DNA of 64,000 bases from Bradyrhizobium sp. SZCCHNS1050 (GTDB taxonomy: Bacteria; Pseudomonadota; Alphaproteobacteria; Rhizobiales; Xanthobacteraceae), in assembly GCF_032484785.1 (NCBI RefSeq), contig NZ_JAUETR010000002.1, forward strand, positions 186,001 to 250,000, in the 5' to 3' direction. The stretch's first letter is position 1. Each line of letters begins with the position of its first letter. The notes beneath the pieces are model-generated. The model saw only the letters and a program-made list of their open reading frames with translations, was not told where the DNA came from and made no database searches. This document shows, piece by piece, positions 46,604 to 54,939 of this stretch. The position numbers and the translations under genes are program-made.

Positions 46604-46768
46604 TCAGACGTGCACGAAGCCGGCGCGTTCCCAGGCCTCCGCATGTAGCTGGTCGCGGTCGAATCCGATGTCGCGCAGCGTGCGCTCGTCGAGCTGGTCG
46701 AGATAGGCGAGCTGCGTGCGGTAGTGAACGTAGCGCTTGAGAACGTCGAAAATGGCTGTGATGAACAT
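46604..46768 (-). CDS. DUF1127 micro-protein (54 residues)
   Basis: Begins MFITAIFDVLKRYVHYRTQL, followed by the DUF1127-type LDQLDERTLRDIGFDRDQL, and ends in ERAGFVHV. GGGGAGAGG lies before the ATG. It is similar in layout to the 50-residue protein at 42807-42959, about 3.8 kb away. Function unknown. Confidence 0.82.
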   Translation of the reverse strand: MFITAIFDVLKRYVHYRTQLAYLDQLDERTLRDIGFDRDQLHAEAWERAGFVHV

Positions 46769-46883
46769 GTGCCTCTCCCCATGGGTCTGGTTGCTTGCTC
46801 GGCGGGGGATTGCTGATCCATCCAGGTAGCCATTGCGTTAAGGCGCTCCGTCCAATCGTCTCGCCCGGTAATTCCACGGCCCA

Positions 46884-47156
46884 TCAGGCCATGATGTCCC
46901 GGTTCTCCGGATGGTCTCGGAGGTAGTCGGCGACGAAGCTGCAGCCCGCGATGACCTTGCGGCCGTCGGCGCGGATCAGCGCGAGGGCACCTTCCACGAG
47001 CTGCGAACCGATGCCGCGGCCTCGCAGCGGTAGCGGGGTCTCGGTATGGGTGATGATCACCCCCTGCGGCGTGGCCCGGTAATTGGCAAACGCGACGTGG
47101 CCGTTGATGTCGAGCTCGAAGCGGCTCCCGGCCTTGTTGTCACGGACATCAGTCAT
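46884..47156 (-). CDS. GNAT-type N-acetyltransferase, short form
   Basis: 90 residues, single small GNAT domain of the YjdJ/GNAT_2-like type. LPLRGRGIGSQLVEGALALI is the acetyl-CoA loop (R-G-x-G-I-G/A). The C-terminus VIAGCSFVADYLRDHPEN is typical; HPE near the end is conserved in this group. Substrate unknown. Confidence 0.85.
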   Translation of the reverse strand: MTDVRDNKAGSRFELDINGHVAFANYRATPQGVIITHTETPLPLRGRGIGSQLVEGALALIRADGRKVIAGCSFVADYLRDHPENRDIMA

Positions 47157-47162
47157 GCGCCT

Positions 47163-47705
47163 CTACTTTCGTTTAGGTTTCTCGGTGATCTTGAGGAACT
47201 CCGCCAGCAGTGCACGGATCGACCATGGCTTGCCATCGACCGCACCCCGGATGTCGTCGATCTTCCATTGGCCCGCTTCGCGCACGAGGTCGTAACGGAT
47301 GATGTCGTCGGCCTGTTCCTTGCGCTCGGTCCGGTGGCCGCGAATACTGACCGCGACGGTTGCCTTGTCGCCGTCCTGCATTTCCGACGTCACCTTGAAC
47401 GAGGCGACATCGGGATCCTGCGAATTCGTGACGGGATCGAAATCGATCGCCCCGACCTCGCCCTTGGGCGTGCGGGCGTCCATCTTCGCCCATTGGGCGG
47501 CCAGCGACTTCGACAGATATTTCGCGCGCGCCGCCTTGTCCTCGATGACGAAGGTGCCGCCATCCTCCCCCTTGCCCTTGGCGACGCGGGTGTAGATCGC
47601 AGTCATGATGCCGACAGGCTCGCTGGAAGCAGGCGCCTGCGCGTGCAGCGGAGAAGCGGCGAGCACGCCAGCGAGGCCGAGAAGCAGGAAGCGACGATCG
47701 ATCAT
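47163..47705 (-). CDS. Exported protein, DUF3828-like
   Basis: 180 residues. The leader MIDRRFLLLGLAGVLAASPL, with RR before a hydrophobic run and an AQA site, looks like a Tat signal. The mature part has a fold similar to DUF3828/NTF2-like (SKSLAAQWAKMD, then FDPVTNSQDPDVASFKVTSE and ADDIIRYDLVREAGQWKIDD). The family is periplasmic with unknown function. Its stop is 7 bp from the GNAT gene on the same strand, so they could form an operon. Confidence 0.78.
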   Translation of the reverse strand: MIDRRFLLLGLAGVLAASPLHAQAPASSEPVGIMTAIYTRVAKGKGEDGGTFVIEDKAARAKYLSKSLAAQWAKMDARTPKGEVGAIDFDPVTNSQDPDVASFKVTSEMQDGDKATVAVSIRGHRTERKEQADDIIRYDLVREAGQWKIDDIRGAVDGKPWSIRALLAEFLKITEKPKRK

Positions 47706-47960
47706 GGTTGTCCTCAAATCAGATTCGGCGCGCGGTGATATGAAGAAATGCGCGGCCGGCCACGGTTTGTCGCGCGGCATCCGCATCCGTTCGAAACACG
47801 CCACCGCATGGGTGGGATGGGGAGGCCGGCCTTGCGAGGGCGAGCAGGACCGGGATAAACAGGCCCAAAGGTATCGGGCGGCTGAGATCGCCTGAAGGAT
47901 CGATCGAGGGGACGCTTCCATGGGTCTGTTCGTCAGCAGCAGCGGCGCGAGAGATTGTCG

Positions 47961-49562
47961 ATGACACCGGCACCCCTGCGCATGTCCCGCCGGGTGATGA
48001 ACCTCGCGCATATCGTCACGCAAAATGGCCGCCGGCTCGGCGACCGCGTCGGCTTCGTCTGGGGCGAGAGGTCGTGGACCTGGCGCGAAATCGACGCGAT
48101 GGTCTCGGCGCTCGCGGCGGCGCTGGCCGAGCAGGGGATCGCCAAGGGCGATCGCATTCTGGTGCACTCCAAGAACTGCGAGGAGATGTTCGTCTCGATG
48201 TTCGCCGCGTTCCGGCTCGGCGCGGTCTGGGTGCCCACCAATTTCCGACTGATGCCGGACGAGGTCGCCTATCTCGCGACCGCCTCGGGCGCGAAGGCGT
48301 TTCTCTGCCACGGCGACTTTCCGGATCATGCTGCCGCAGTGACGACTGCTGACTTTACCTGGCGCATCGGTGAAGGCGGCAGCTTCGGCACGGGGGCCGT
48401 GGCCGACGCAATGAAGGCGCATGTCGGCGCACACGTCGCGAACGCGGCCGTCGAGCATGACGATCCCTGCTGGTTCTTCTTCACCTCCGGCACGACCGGT
48501 CGCTCCAAGGCGGCGGTGCTGACGCATGGCCAGATGGCGTTCGTCATCACCAATCATCTCGCGGATCTGACGCCGGGCACGACCGAGTACGACGCGTCTC
48601 TCGTCGTGGCGCCGCTGTCGCACGGCGCCGGCGTGCACCAGCTGATGCAGAGCGCGCGCGGCGCCAAGACCGTGCTGCTGCCGAGCGAGAAGTTCGACAT
48701 CACCGAAGCCTTCCGCCTGATCGAGATGCATCGCGTCAGCAACCTGTTCACGGTCCCGACCATCCTGAAGATGATGGTCGAGCATCCCGCGGTCGACCAG
48801 TTCGATCACTCCTCGCTGCGCCACGTGATCTATGCCGGCGCGCCGATGTATCGCGAGGACCAGAAGCGCGCGCTGGCGCGGCTCGGCAAGGTGATCGTGC
48901 AGTATTTCGGCCTCGGCGAGGTCACCGGCAACATCACTGTGTTCCCGGCCGCGGCGCACGAGGAAGAGGATGGACCGGAGGCGCGGATCGGCACCTGCGG
49001 CTATGAGCGCACGGGCATGCAGGTCTCGATCCAGGACGATCAGGGACGCGAGCTGAAGCCGGGCGAGACCGGCGAGATCTGCGTCATCGGTCCGGCCGTG
49101 TTCGCGGGCTACTACGACAATCCCGACGCCAATGCGAAGGCGTTTCGCGACGGCTGGTTTCGCACCGGCGATCTCGGCCACATGGATGCGCAGGGCTTCG
49201 TCTACATCACCGGCCGCGCCTCGGACATGTACATCTCCGGTGGCTCCAACATCTATCCGCGCGAAGTCGAGGAAAAGATCCTGACGCATCCCGACATCGG
49301 CGAGGTCGCGGTGCTCGGCGTGCCCGATCCGGTGTGGGGCGAGGTCGGTGTTGCCGTCTGCGTGGCGCGCGAAGGTGCGGCCGCGCCGAGCGAGAGCGCG
49401 ATCGCCGGCTATCTCGCCACCAAGCTGCCGCGCTACAAGATGCCGAAGCGCTTTTTCTTCTGGGACGCGTTGCCCAAATCGGGCTATGGCAAGATTCCGA
49501 AGCGTCTGGTGCGCGACGAGCTCGAGGCGCGCGGCCTGCTCGATCTCACCAGGCAGGGCTGA
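47961..49562 (+). CDS. Acyl-CoA synthetase (AMP-forming)
   Basis: 533 residues of the adenylate-forming superfamily. Signature motifs: FFFTSGTTGRSKAAVLTHG (A3), VIYAGAPMYR, the Asp-containing RTGDLGHMDAQGFVYITGRA (A7-A8) with the hinge, and the C-terminal catalytic Lys in SGYGKIPKRL. It activates a fatty or aromatic acid as a CoA thioester; the substrate is not evident. The start is uncertain (47961, 47982 or 47997). Directly downstream is a PPC-domain gene. Confidence 0.88.
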   Translation: MTPAPLRMSRRVMNLAHIVTQNGRRLGDRVGFVWGERSWTWREIDAMVSALAAALAEQGIAKGDRILVHSKNCEEMFVSMFAAFRLGAVWVPTNFRLMPDEVAYLATASGAKAFLCHGDFPDHAAAVTTADFTWRIGEGGSFGTGAVADAMKAHVGAHVANAAVEHDDPCWFFFTSGTTGRSKAAVLTHGQMAFVITNHLADLTPGTTEYDASLVVAPLSHGAGVHQLMQSARGAKTVLLPSEKFDITEAFRLIEMHRVSNLFTVPTILKMMVEHPAVDQFDHSSLRHVIYAGAPMYREDQKRALARLGKVIVQYFGLGEVTGNITVFPAAAHEEEDGPEARIGTCGYERTGMQVSIQDDQGRELKPGETGEICVIGPAVFAGYYDNPDANAKAFRDGWFRTGDLGHMDAQGFVYITGRASDMYISGGSNIYPREVEEKILTHPDIGEVAVLGVPDPVWGEVGVAVCVAREGAAAPSESAIAGYLATKLPRYKMPKRFFFWDALPKSGYGKIPKRLVRDELEARGLLDLTRQG

Positions 49563-49568
49563 CGCGTG

Positions 49569-50426
49569 ATGCGATCCATCACCCAGCCCGGTGCGCCCGT
49601 CGCGGATCGCATCCAGTGGGTCGAGGCCCGCGGCCGTGTGTTCACCTTCACCATGGAGCAGGGGTTGCCGCTCTTGGACGCCGCGCGCCGCGGCTTTGCG
49701 GCCAATGGCTTTGCCGGCGGTGTGCTCGATATCAAAGGCGGTGCGCTCGGACCGTTCGCCTATGTGATGCCGGCGCTGTCGAAGACGGCGGATCATGCCG
49801 CGTTCTACAGCGACACCTATCGTCCCGCCGGTGTGACGCGCCTGTCGACGGGGACGATGACGCTCGGCGTGCGCGACGGCGCGCCATTCTTCCATTGCCA
49901 CGCGCTGTGGATGGAGGAGGGGAGCCGCAACGGCGGCGGGCACATCCTGCCGGAGGAGACCATCGTTGCCGAGCCGTTCGAGGTCGACGCCTTCGGGCTC
50001 GACGGCGCGATCTTCACGGCAGAGCCGGACGTCGAGACCGGCTTCAAGCTGTTCGGGCCGGTAGCGGCCGCGCGAAGCGGCGCCATGACGGATCGCCGCG
50101 CCTTCGCGCTCCGGCTGCGGCCGAACCAGGATTTCGCCGGCTGCCTTGAGGCATTCTGCCGGGCGCAGGGGATCAGCAAGGCCCGCATTCGCGGCGGCGT
50201 CGGCTCGACCATCGGGGCGCGCTTCGAGGACGGCGTCGTCGTCGAGCCGTTCGCGACGGAGCTGACCATCACCGCCGGCGCGATCGCGCCGGGCGACGAC
50301 GGCCTTGAAGCCACTGTTGACGCCGCGCTGGTCGACTACACCGGCGCGCTCGCGCGGGGGCGCCTCGTCCGCGGCGACAATCCGGTGCTGATGACGATGG
50401 AGCTGGTGCTGGAGGTCGTGGCGTAG
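49569..50426 (+). CDS. Duplicated PPC (DUF296)-domain protein
   Basis: 285 residues. Two PPC-type units are visible: residues about 15-145 (TFTMEQGLPLLDAARRGF, then PFFHCHALWMEEG and GGHILPEETIVAEPFEVDAF) and about 155-285 (FALRLRPNQDFAGCLEAFCR, then RIRGGVGSTIGARFEDGVVV and EPFATELTITAG). In AT-hook proteins PPC trimerises; bacterial versions are untested. The ATG is 6 bp after the acyl-CoA synthetase stop, so the two form an operon. A GTG three bases earlier is possible. Confidence 0.78.
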   Translation: MRSITQPGAPVADRIQWVEARGRVFTFTMEQGLPLLDAARRGFAANGFAGGVLDIKGGALGPFAYVMPALSKTADHAAFYSDTYRPAGVTRLSTGTMTLGVRDGAPFFHCHALWMEEGSRNGGGHILPEETIVAEPFEVDAFGLDGAIFTAEPDVETGFKLFGPVAAARSGAMTDRRAFALRLRPNQDFAGCLEAFCRAQGISKARIRGGVGSTIGARFEDGVVVEPFATELTITAGAIAPGDDGLEATVDAALVDYTGALARGRLVRGDNPVLMTMELVLEVVA

Positions 50427-50501
50427 CCCGCGTGGGCCGGTGGCCGATGCGGGCGCGATGTGCGAGATTGCCGGTGATGTCACCGAGGTTGTGAAGGCGT
50501 C

Positions 50502-51272
50502 ATGGCGAGGAAGCAACGCGAGATCCGGCTGCCGGCCCCTTATCTGAAGCGGCTGTGGCTCGATCCGGCGAAGATCTCCGATCGCGCGGCCTATCCGTTT
50601 TGCCTGCCGTTCCTGCAGGACGCGTTCGAGCTCAGCTTCACCAACGCCATCACCATCATTGTCGGCGAGAACGGCACCGGCAAATCGACCCTGCTCGAAG
50701 GCATTGCCGCGCTCGCGGGCTACGACGAAGCTGGCGGCGGCAAGGGTTACATGCCGGTCGACCATGGGCGTGCGATCGAGCGTATGGGCGGCGCACTCGC
50801 CGCCGCGCTGCGCGCGAGTTGGTTGCCGAAGATCACGCAAGGCTGGTTCTTCCGCGCCGAGAGCTTCTTTTCGGTGGCGCGCTATCTCGATCAGGCCGCA
50901 CTGGACGATCCGTTCGGCGGGCCGCCGCCCGACTTCCTGTCCCATTCGCATGGCGAGGGGTTCCTGCGCTTCTTCGAGGAACGCTGCCAGCGCCAGGGCA
51001 TCTACATTTTCGACGAGCCGGAATCGGCACTGTCGCCGGCGCGCCAGATCGAGTTCCTGAAGCTGATGCGGCGCATGGATGACTCCAGCCATTGCCAGGT
51101 GCTGATGGCGACGCATTCGCCGGTCCTGATGGCCTATCCCGGCGCGACCCTGTTGCGGCTGACCAAATACGGCCTGGAGAAGGTCGCGGTGCAGGATACG
51201 GATCATTTCAAGGCGATGCGTGAGTTCTGCGCCGACCCCGACGGCTTCGTGCAGGCGGTGCTGGCGGAGTGA
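50502..51272 (+). CDS. AAA family ATPase (ABC/SMC-like, COG3910 type)
   Basis: 256 residues. Walker A in IIVGENGTGKSTLLEGI (about residue 52), Walker B in GIYIFDEPESALSPARQ (about 167) and H-loop in LMATHSPVLMAYP. The coupling loop is short, as in stand-alone AAA_21-type ATPases. Function unknown; often linked to anti-phage or DNA systems, but no partner nuclease is adjacent. Confidence 0.88.
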   Translation: MARKQREIRLPAPYLKRLWLDPAKISDRAAYPFCLPFLQDAFELSFTNAITIIVGENGTGKSTLLEGIAALAGYDEAGGGKGYMPVDHGRAIERMGGALAAALRASWLPKITQGWFFRAESFFSVARYLDQAALDDPFGGPPPDFLSHSHGEGFLRFFEERCQRQGIYIFDEPESALSPARQIEFLKLMRRMDDSSHCQVLMATHSPVLMAYPGATLLRLTKYGLEKVAVQDTDHFKAMREFCADPDGFVQAVLAE

Positions 51273-51602
51273 GGCCGGGATGATAGGCGAGCAGAGCGAA
51301 GCCTGCTCGGCCCTCATTGCGAGCGAAGCGAAGCCATCCAGGACCCACGAGGACTCTGGATCGCTTCGTCGCTTTGCTCCTCGCGATGACGGAGAGACAT
51401 GACTGCGCGTTCTCGCCGTGCCAAGTGCACCCGAGCTTTGACGTTCATTCCGCCCTCCTCAGTGAGAGGGCGCAGGGAAGGCCGGGTGCAGGCCGCACCC
51501 ATGGCCCGCCTGCGAAAAAAATGCAGGCGGCAGGAACCACAGGATTGGCCGAACAACCGGCGGATTCAATTGGTCGTCGCAACACTCGATGAGGAGGTTG
51601 CG
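51273..51602. other. Intergenic stretch with repeat material
   Basis: Contains the short palindrome at 51313-51391, the left part of a long repeat (51465-51558), and the left end of the IS30 element. No gene is seen. Confidence 0.6.
51313..51391. repeat. CGTCATTGCGAGCG-type palindromic repeat, copy 2
   Basis: CTCATTGCGAGCGAAGCG on the left, mirrored by GCTCCTCGCGATGAC on the right; slightly eroded relative to the copy at 12907-12980. Confidence 0.75.
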
Positions 51603-52986
51603 ATGGGCATTCGAAAGAAACGGTCAACGCGGGGCAAGCTGGGATCATTGGGGCGCCCACCAGTTGCGGGGCGTGCGGAACAGCAGAAATTTTGGCGTGG
51701 GATTGCCGCTGGGTTGAACAGCGAGAATGCTGCGCTGGCTGCTGGATTATCGGATGCTGTCGGCCCCCGATTATTTCGAAAAGCGGGCGGCGTGGCACCG
51801 GCAATGTTCCGACCTTCAGCGAAGCCGCTCTCCGGACGGCACCTCTCTTTTTCTGAGCGCGAAGAGATTGCGCTGCTGAATGCGCAGCGCCATTCTGTAC
51901 GAGAGATAGCGCGGCGTCTCAATCGATCTCCCTCGACCATCTCCCGTGAACTCGATCGCAATGCGGCCACGCACGGCGGCAAGATGGCCTATCGGGCGAC
52001 GGCCGCCCAGTGGCATGCAGATCGATCGGCCCGGCGTCCTAAGCCGAGCAAGCTTGCAAGCAACGCCGCCTTGCGCGCTTATGTTGAAGAGCGGCTTGCA
52101 GGGTTTGTCGCACCTCCAGGCGGCGTTCGGCGGAAGGCCGGTCGTGCGGGCTCTAGCCAGGATCAGGGGTGGACGAAAGCGTGGAGTCCCGAGCAGATTG
52201 CCCGGCGCTTACCGATCGACTTCCCGGATGACGAGGCGATGCGCATCAGCCACGAAGCCATTTACCAGGCGCTTTTTGTTCAGGGCCGAGGAGCGCTGAA
52301 ACGCGAGTTGTCGTCCTGTTTGCGAACGGGACGTGCGCTGCGCGTGCCCCGAGCGCGTACGCGGAAGCGCAGCAAAGGCTTCATATCGCCAGAGATCATG
52401 ATCAGTGAGCGTCCGGCCGAAGTCGCGGATCGAGCTGTGCCGGGACATTGGGAAGGAGATCTGATCGTCGGCTCCGCCAGCTCGGCAATCGGCACGCTGG
52501 TCGAACGCAGCACGCGGTTTACAATGCTCCTGCACCTTCCACGGCTGCCGGGGTTTGACGATGGCCCACGTACGAAGGATGGGCCTGCGCTCTCCGGACA
52601 CGGAGCTGAAGCGGTACGCGATGCGATCACGCGCACCATCGTCACCTTGCCCAAAGAACTCCGCCGCTCGCTAACCTGGGATCAGGGGACCGAAATGGCT
52701 CAACACAGTGACCTCAAGATCGATACAGACCTTCAGATCTACTTCTGCGATCCAAGAAGCCCCTGGCAACGTGGCACGAACGAGAACACGAATGGCCTGC
52801 TGCGGCAGTACTTCCCGAAAGGTACCGATCTGAGCGTCTACGATGCTGACGAGATCGCCGCCGTGGCCGCAGCGCTCAATTCCCGACCGAGAAAGACGCT
52901 AGGATGGAAAACTCCAGCAGAAGCGCTTGACGAGCTGCTGTCACGAATGAAAACACTTGGTGTTGCGACCACCGCTTGAGCCCGCC
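51559..52986 (+). mobile_element. IS30-family insertion sequence, complete
   Basis: 1428 bp flanked by a 3-bp direct duplication ACC (51556-51558 and 52987-52989). The ends form an imperfect terminal inverted repeat of about 27 bp (left GGCGGATTCAATTGGTCG, right end inverse GGCGGGCTCAAGCGGTGG; the inner TCGCAACAC is identical). One transposase gene fills the element. It is inserted in the repeat described at 51465-53320, whose intact copy shows the undisrupted target. Confidence 0.85.
51603..52979 (+). CDS. IS30-family transposase
   Basis: 458 residues. An N-terminal helix-turn-helix (LSFSEREEIALLNAQRHSVR, then EIARRLNRSPSTISRELDRN) is followed by an integrase-core domain with the DDE triad: Asp in HWEGDLIVG (about 285), Asp in LTWDQGTEMAQH (about 362) and Glu in WQRGTNENTNGLL (about 398), typical of IS30. 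GAGGAGGTTGCG precedes the ATG. No frameshift or stop is seen, so the element may be active. Confidence 0.93.
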   Translation: MGIRKKRSTRGKLGSLGRPPVAGRAEQQKFWRGIAAGLNSENAALAAGLSDAVGPRLFRKAGGVAPAMFRPSAKPLSGRHLSFSEREEIALLNAQRHSVREIARRLNRSPSTISRELDRNAATHGGKMAYRATAAQWHADRSARRPKPSKLASNAALRAYVEERLAGFVAPPGGVRRKAGRAGSSQDQGWTKAWSPEQIARRLPIDFPDDEAMRISHEAIYQALFVQGRGALKRELSSCLRTGRALRVPRARTRKRSKGFISPEIMISERPAEVADRAVPGHWEGDLIVGSASSAIGTLVERSTRFTMLLHLPRLPGFDDGPRTKDGPALSGHGAEAVRDAITRTIVTLPKELRRSLTWDQGTEMAQHSDLKIDTDLQIYFCDPRSPWQRGTNENTNGLLRQYFPKGTDLSVYDADEIAAVAAALNSRPRKTLGWKTPAEALDELLSRMKTLGVATTA

Positions 52987-53362
52987 ACCGGCCTTCCCTG
53001 CGCGACGGTTTCTACCGGCTTATACGCGCTCTCCTCGGTGCGCCGGGCCTTCTGGCCACCGTCATCGGCGCGACGCCTTGAAGGCATCGACACCCACTTG
53101 ACCTCAGCGTCGGGAGGTCAGGACCACACGATTTCGCCGTCCGCCACAAAACCCGTCGTCTGCGCAAAAGCGCCGGGCCCGTGACGTCCATCGCATCCCG
53201 CCCTCCACGCCCGTGACGACCGCGAAGCGCCCCTCTCGTGAGGACAGGACGCATGCAGGAAAACAGAAATTCCGAAATGGCGAAACAGGAATATTTTTCA
53301 CGGCAGGACTGGACAAGGGTGATGCCGCTGATCCCGTGCGCAAATTTAGGTTTTGCGCGCAT

Positions 53363-53386
53363 GGCCGTTTTGGTGTCAAAACGGCC
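53363..53386. promoter_or_regulatory. Perfect 10-bp inverted repeat of unknown role
   Basis: GGCCGTTTTG-GTGT-CAAAACGGCC has no T-run after it, so it is not a typical terminator. It lies about 80 bp before the SEC-C protein start and could be a regulator site or an RNA hairpin. Confidence 0.45.
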
Positions 53387-53464
53387 GCGTCGTGGCTCGG
53401 CCATGTGCGCGCCGTGCCCGTCGGGCGACTCGGAACGTGACAGGAGCGAAGGAAGAGGGGCTGC

Positions 53465-54151
53465 ATGCCGGAGCAGATCGGTCGCCACGACAAGCTCGAA
53501 CAGGCGCTCCTGGCCCTGGATGATCGCGCCATGGTGCTGGAGGAGCTCGACGGCTTCATCGCCGGCCTGCTCGTGCTCCCTGAGCCGATTCCGCCGGGCG
53601 AATGGTTCGCGGCGGCCTTCGGGCTCGGCAAGGGCCGTCGCTCCGTGTTCACCAGCATCGACCATGCCAACGAGGTGCTCGGGCTGGTCATGGACTATCA
53701 CCGGGAGATCGCGCTGACGCTCGCGCATCATCCGGAGCAGTACCAGCCGCGCTTTCCCATCGACGGCTTCAACGGCGAGGTCGTCTGGGAGCTGTGGATC
53801 GACGGCTTCGCGGCGGCCACGAACCTGCGTCGTGACAGGTTCGATGCGTATGAGCGGGTGGGCGGCGAAGTCGCCATGGCTGCGGTCGGTCTGATGATGA
53901 TGATCGGTGCAACTCTCGACGAGAACCCGGATCCCGTCGAATATCGAAATCTCAGTCGCAACGCGCCCCAGAATATCCGCGAGGCGGTGCTGACGCTGCA
54001 TCAATACCGGCAGAGCGGGGCTCCGCTGCCCGCGTCCACCAGCTTCGCCCGGCAGCCCAATCCCTTCGCGTCGTTCGGCAGGGTCGGCCGCAACGACCCC
54101 TGTCCCTGCGGTTCCGGCCAGAAATACAAGCGCTGCTGCGGCGCGAATTGA
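53465..54151 (+). CDS. UPF0149/YecA-like protein with C-terminal SEC-C motif
   Basis: 228 residues. Residues about 15-180 form the all-helical YecA domain ([20 protein letters not shown], then [20 protein letters not shown]). The last 22 residues carry a zinc-binding SEC-C motif ([19 protein letters not shown]), the same module as at the SecA C-terminus. The function is unknown; SEC-C often marks contact with ribosomes or SecB-like partners. It is a single gene downstream of the IS30-split repeat. Confidence 0.88.
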   Translation: MPEQIGRHDKLEQALLALDDRAMVLEELDGFIAGLLVLPEPIPPGEWFAAAFGLGKGRRSVFTSIDHANEVLGLVMDYHREIALTLAHHPEQYQPRFPIDGFNGEVVWELWIDGFAAATNLRRDRFDAYERVGGEVAMAAVGLMMMIGATLDENPDPVEYRNLSRNAPQNIREAVLTLHQYRQSGAPLPASTSFARQPNPFASFGRVGRNDPCPCGSGQKYKRCCGAN

Positions 54152-54255
54152 TCGGCCACGACACGGTCTTTTTTGTTGCAACAATCGGGAGCGGTGCAAA
54201 GATGCGCCGCCGCGCGCCGGATGCGCCGGCCAATGAGAGTGACTGAGGAAACGAC

Positions 54256-54810
54256 ATGAGGATGGTGTTCGGCAAGGCGCTGGCCGTGACGGCGGCGCTC
54301 GCGATCGCAACGACGGCCCTGACCACAGCGGATGCGCATGGTCCGACCCGGCGCAAGGTGCAGGAGCACGTCGAGATCAACGCCGCGCCCGCCAAGGTGT
54401 GGGCCGTGATCGGCAACTTCCAGGACATGAGCTGGCTCGGCGTCGTCGACAAGACCGCGGGCGACAAGGGCAACGAGATTGGCGCCACGCGCAAGCTGAC
54501 CCTGAAGGGCGGCGCTACCGTCGACGAGGAGCTCTACAAATACGACGCCGAGAAGATGAGCTATTCGTACCGTATCACCGCCGTCGACGTGAAGGTGCTG
54601 CCGGTGACGAACTACTCGTCGACCATCGCGGTGACGCCGAGCGCGGACGGCAAGGGCAGCGTGGTCGAATGGACCGGCGCGTTCTACCGCGGCTTCCCCA
54701 ACAACGATCCGCCGCCGGAACTGAACGACGAGGCTGCGGTCAATGCGGTGACCGGCCTGTACAAGGCTGGACTCGAAGGGTTGAAGAAGAAGGTGGAAAG
54801 CGGGAGCTAG
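54256..54810 (+). CDS. Exported SRPBCC protein (MxaD-like)
   Basis: 184 residues, with a signal peptide (MRMVFGKALAVTAALAIATT, cleavage near ADA) and a SRPBCC/START-type fold (VQEHVEINAAPAKVWAVIGN, then FQDMSWLGVV and SVVEWTGAFYRGF). Similar exported proteins (MxaD) sit in methanol-dehydrogenase clusters and act in the periplasm. GAGGAAACGAC precedes the ATG. Next comes a YVTN beta-propeller, a frequent partner in those clusters, but no dehydrogenase is here. Confidence 0.82.
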   Translation: MRMVFGKALAVTAALAIATTALTTADAHGPTRRKVQEHVEINAAPAKVWAVIGNFQDMSWLGVVDKTAGDKGNEIGATRKLTLKGGATVDEELYKYDAEKMSYSYRITAVDVKVLPVTNYSSTIAVTPSADGKGSVVEWTGAFYRGFPNNDPPPELNDEAAVNAVTGLYKAGLEGLKKKVESGS

Positions 54811-54939
54811 CGTGGATTGACGATGTTGCTTGGTCGGCGCTCTCCATCTCACCGGACTGCTGCGAGCAACCCGGCCATGGCGGTCTTGGCGCAGACGAGC
54901 GCCAAACTCCGATTGCCATATGCGATCGCATTTCCGTCC

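Larger units (their letters stand above)
51465..53320 (+). repeat. Long intergenic repeat, copy split by an IS30 element
   Basis: The left half (51465-51558, AGAGGGCGCAGGGAAGG to CCGAACAACC) and the right half (52987-53320, ACCGGCCTTCCCTGC to GACTGGACAAGGG) together match the unbroken copy at 13935-14356 on the opposite strand. The intervening 51559-52986 is the mobile element. The outer parts are diverged by several percent or more from the unbroken copy. Confidence 0.72.

Noticed and set aside
50502..51272. The AAA ATPase as part of a defence system
   Set aside because: Stand-alone ATPases of this type can belong to anti-phage modules, but no nuclease, methylase or toxin gene is adjacent.
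47163..51317. A 1384-codon open frame on the minus strand
   Set aside because: Only its last 180 codons (47163-47705) look like a protein; the rest is antisense to the acyl-CoA synthetase, PPC and ATPase genes and is Arg/His/Gly-rich, as expected of GC-rich antisense frames.
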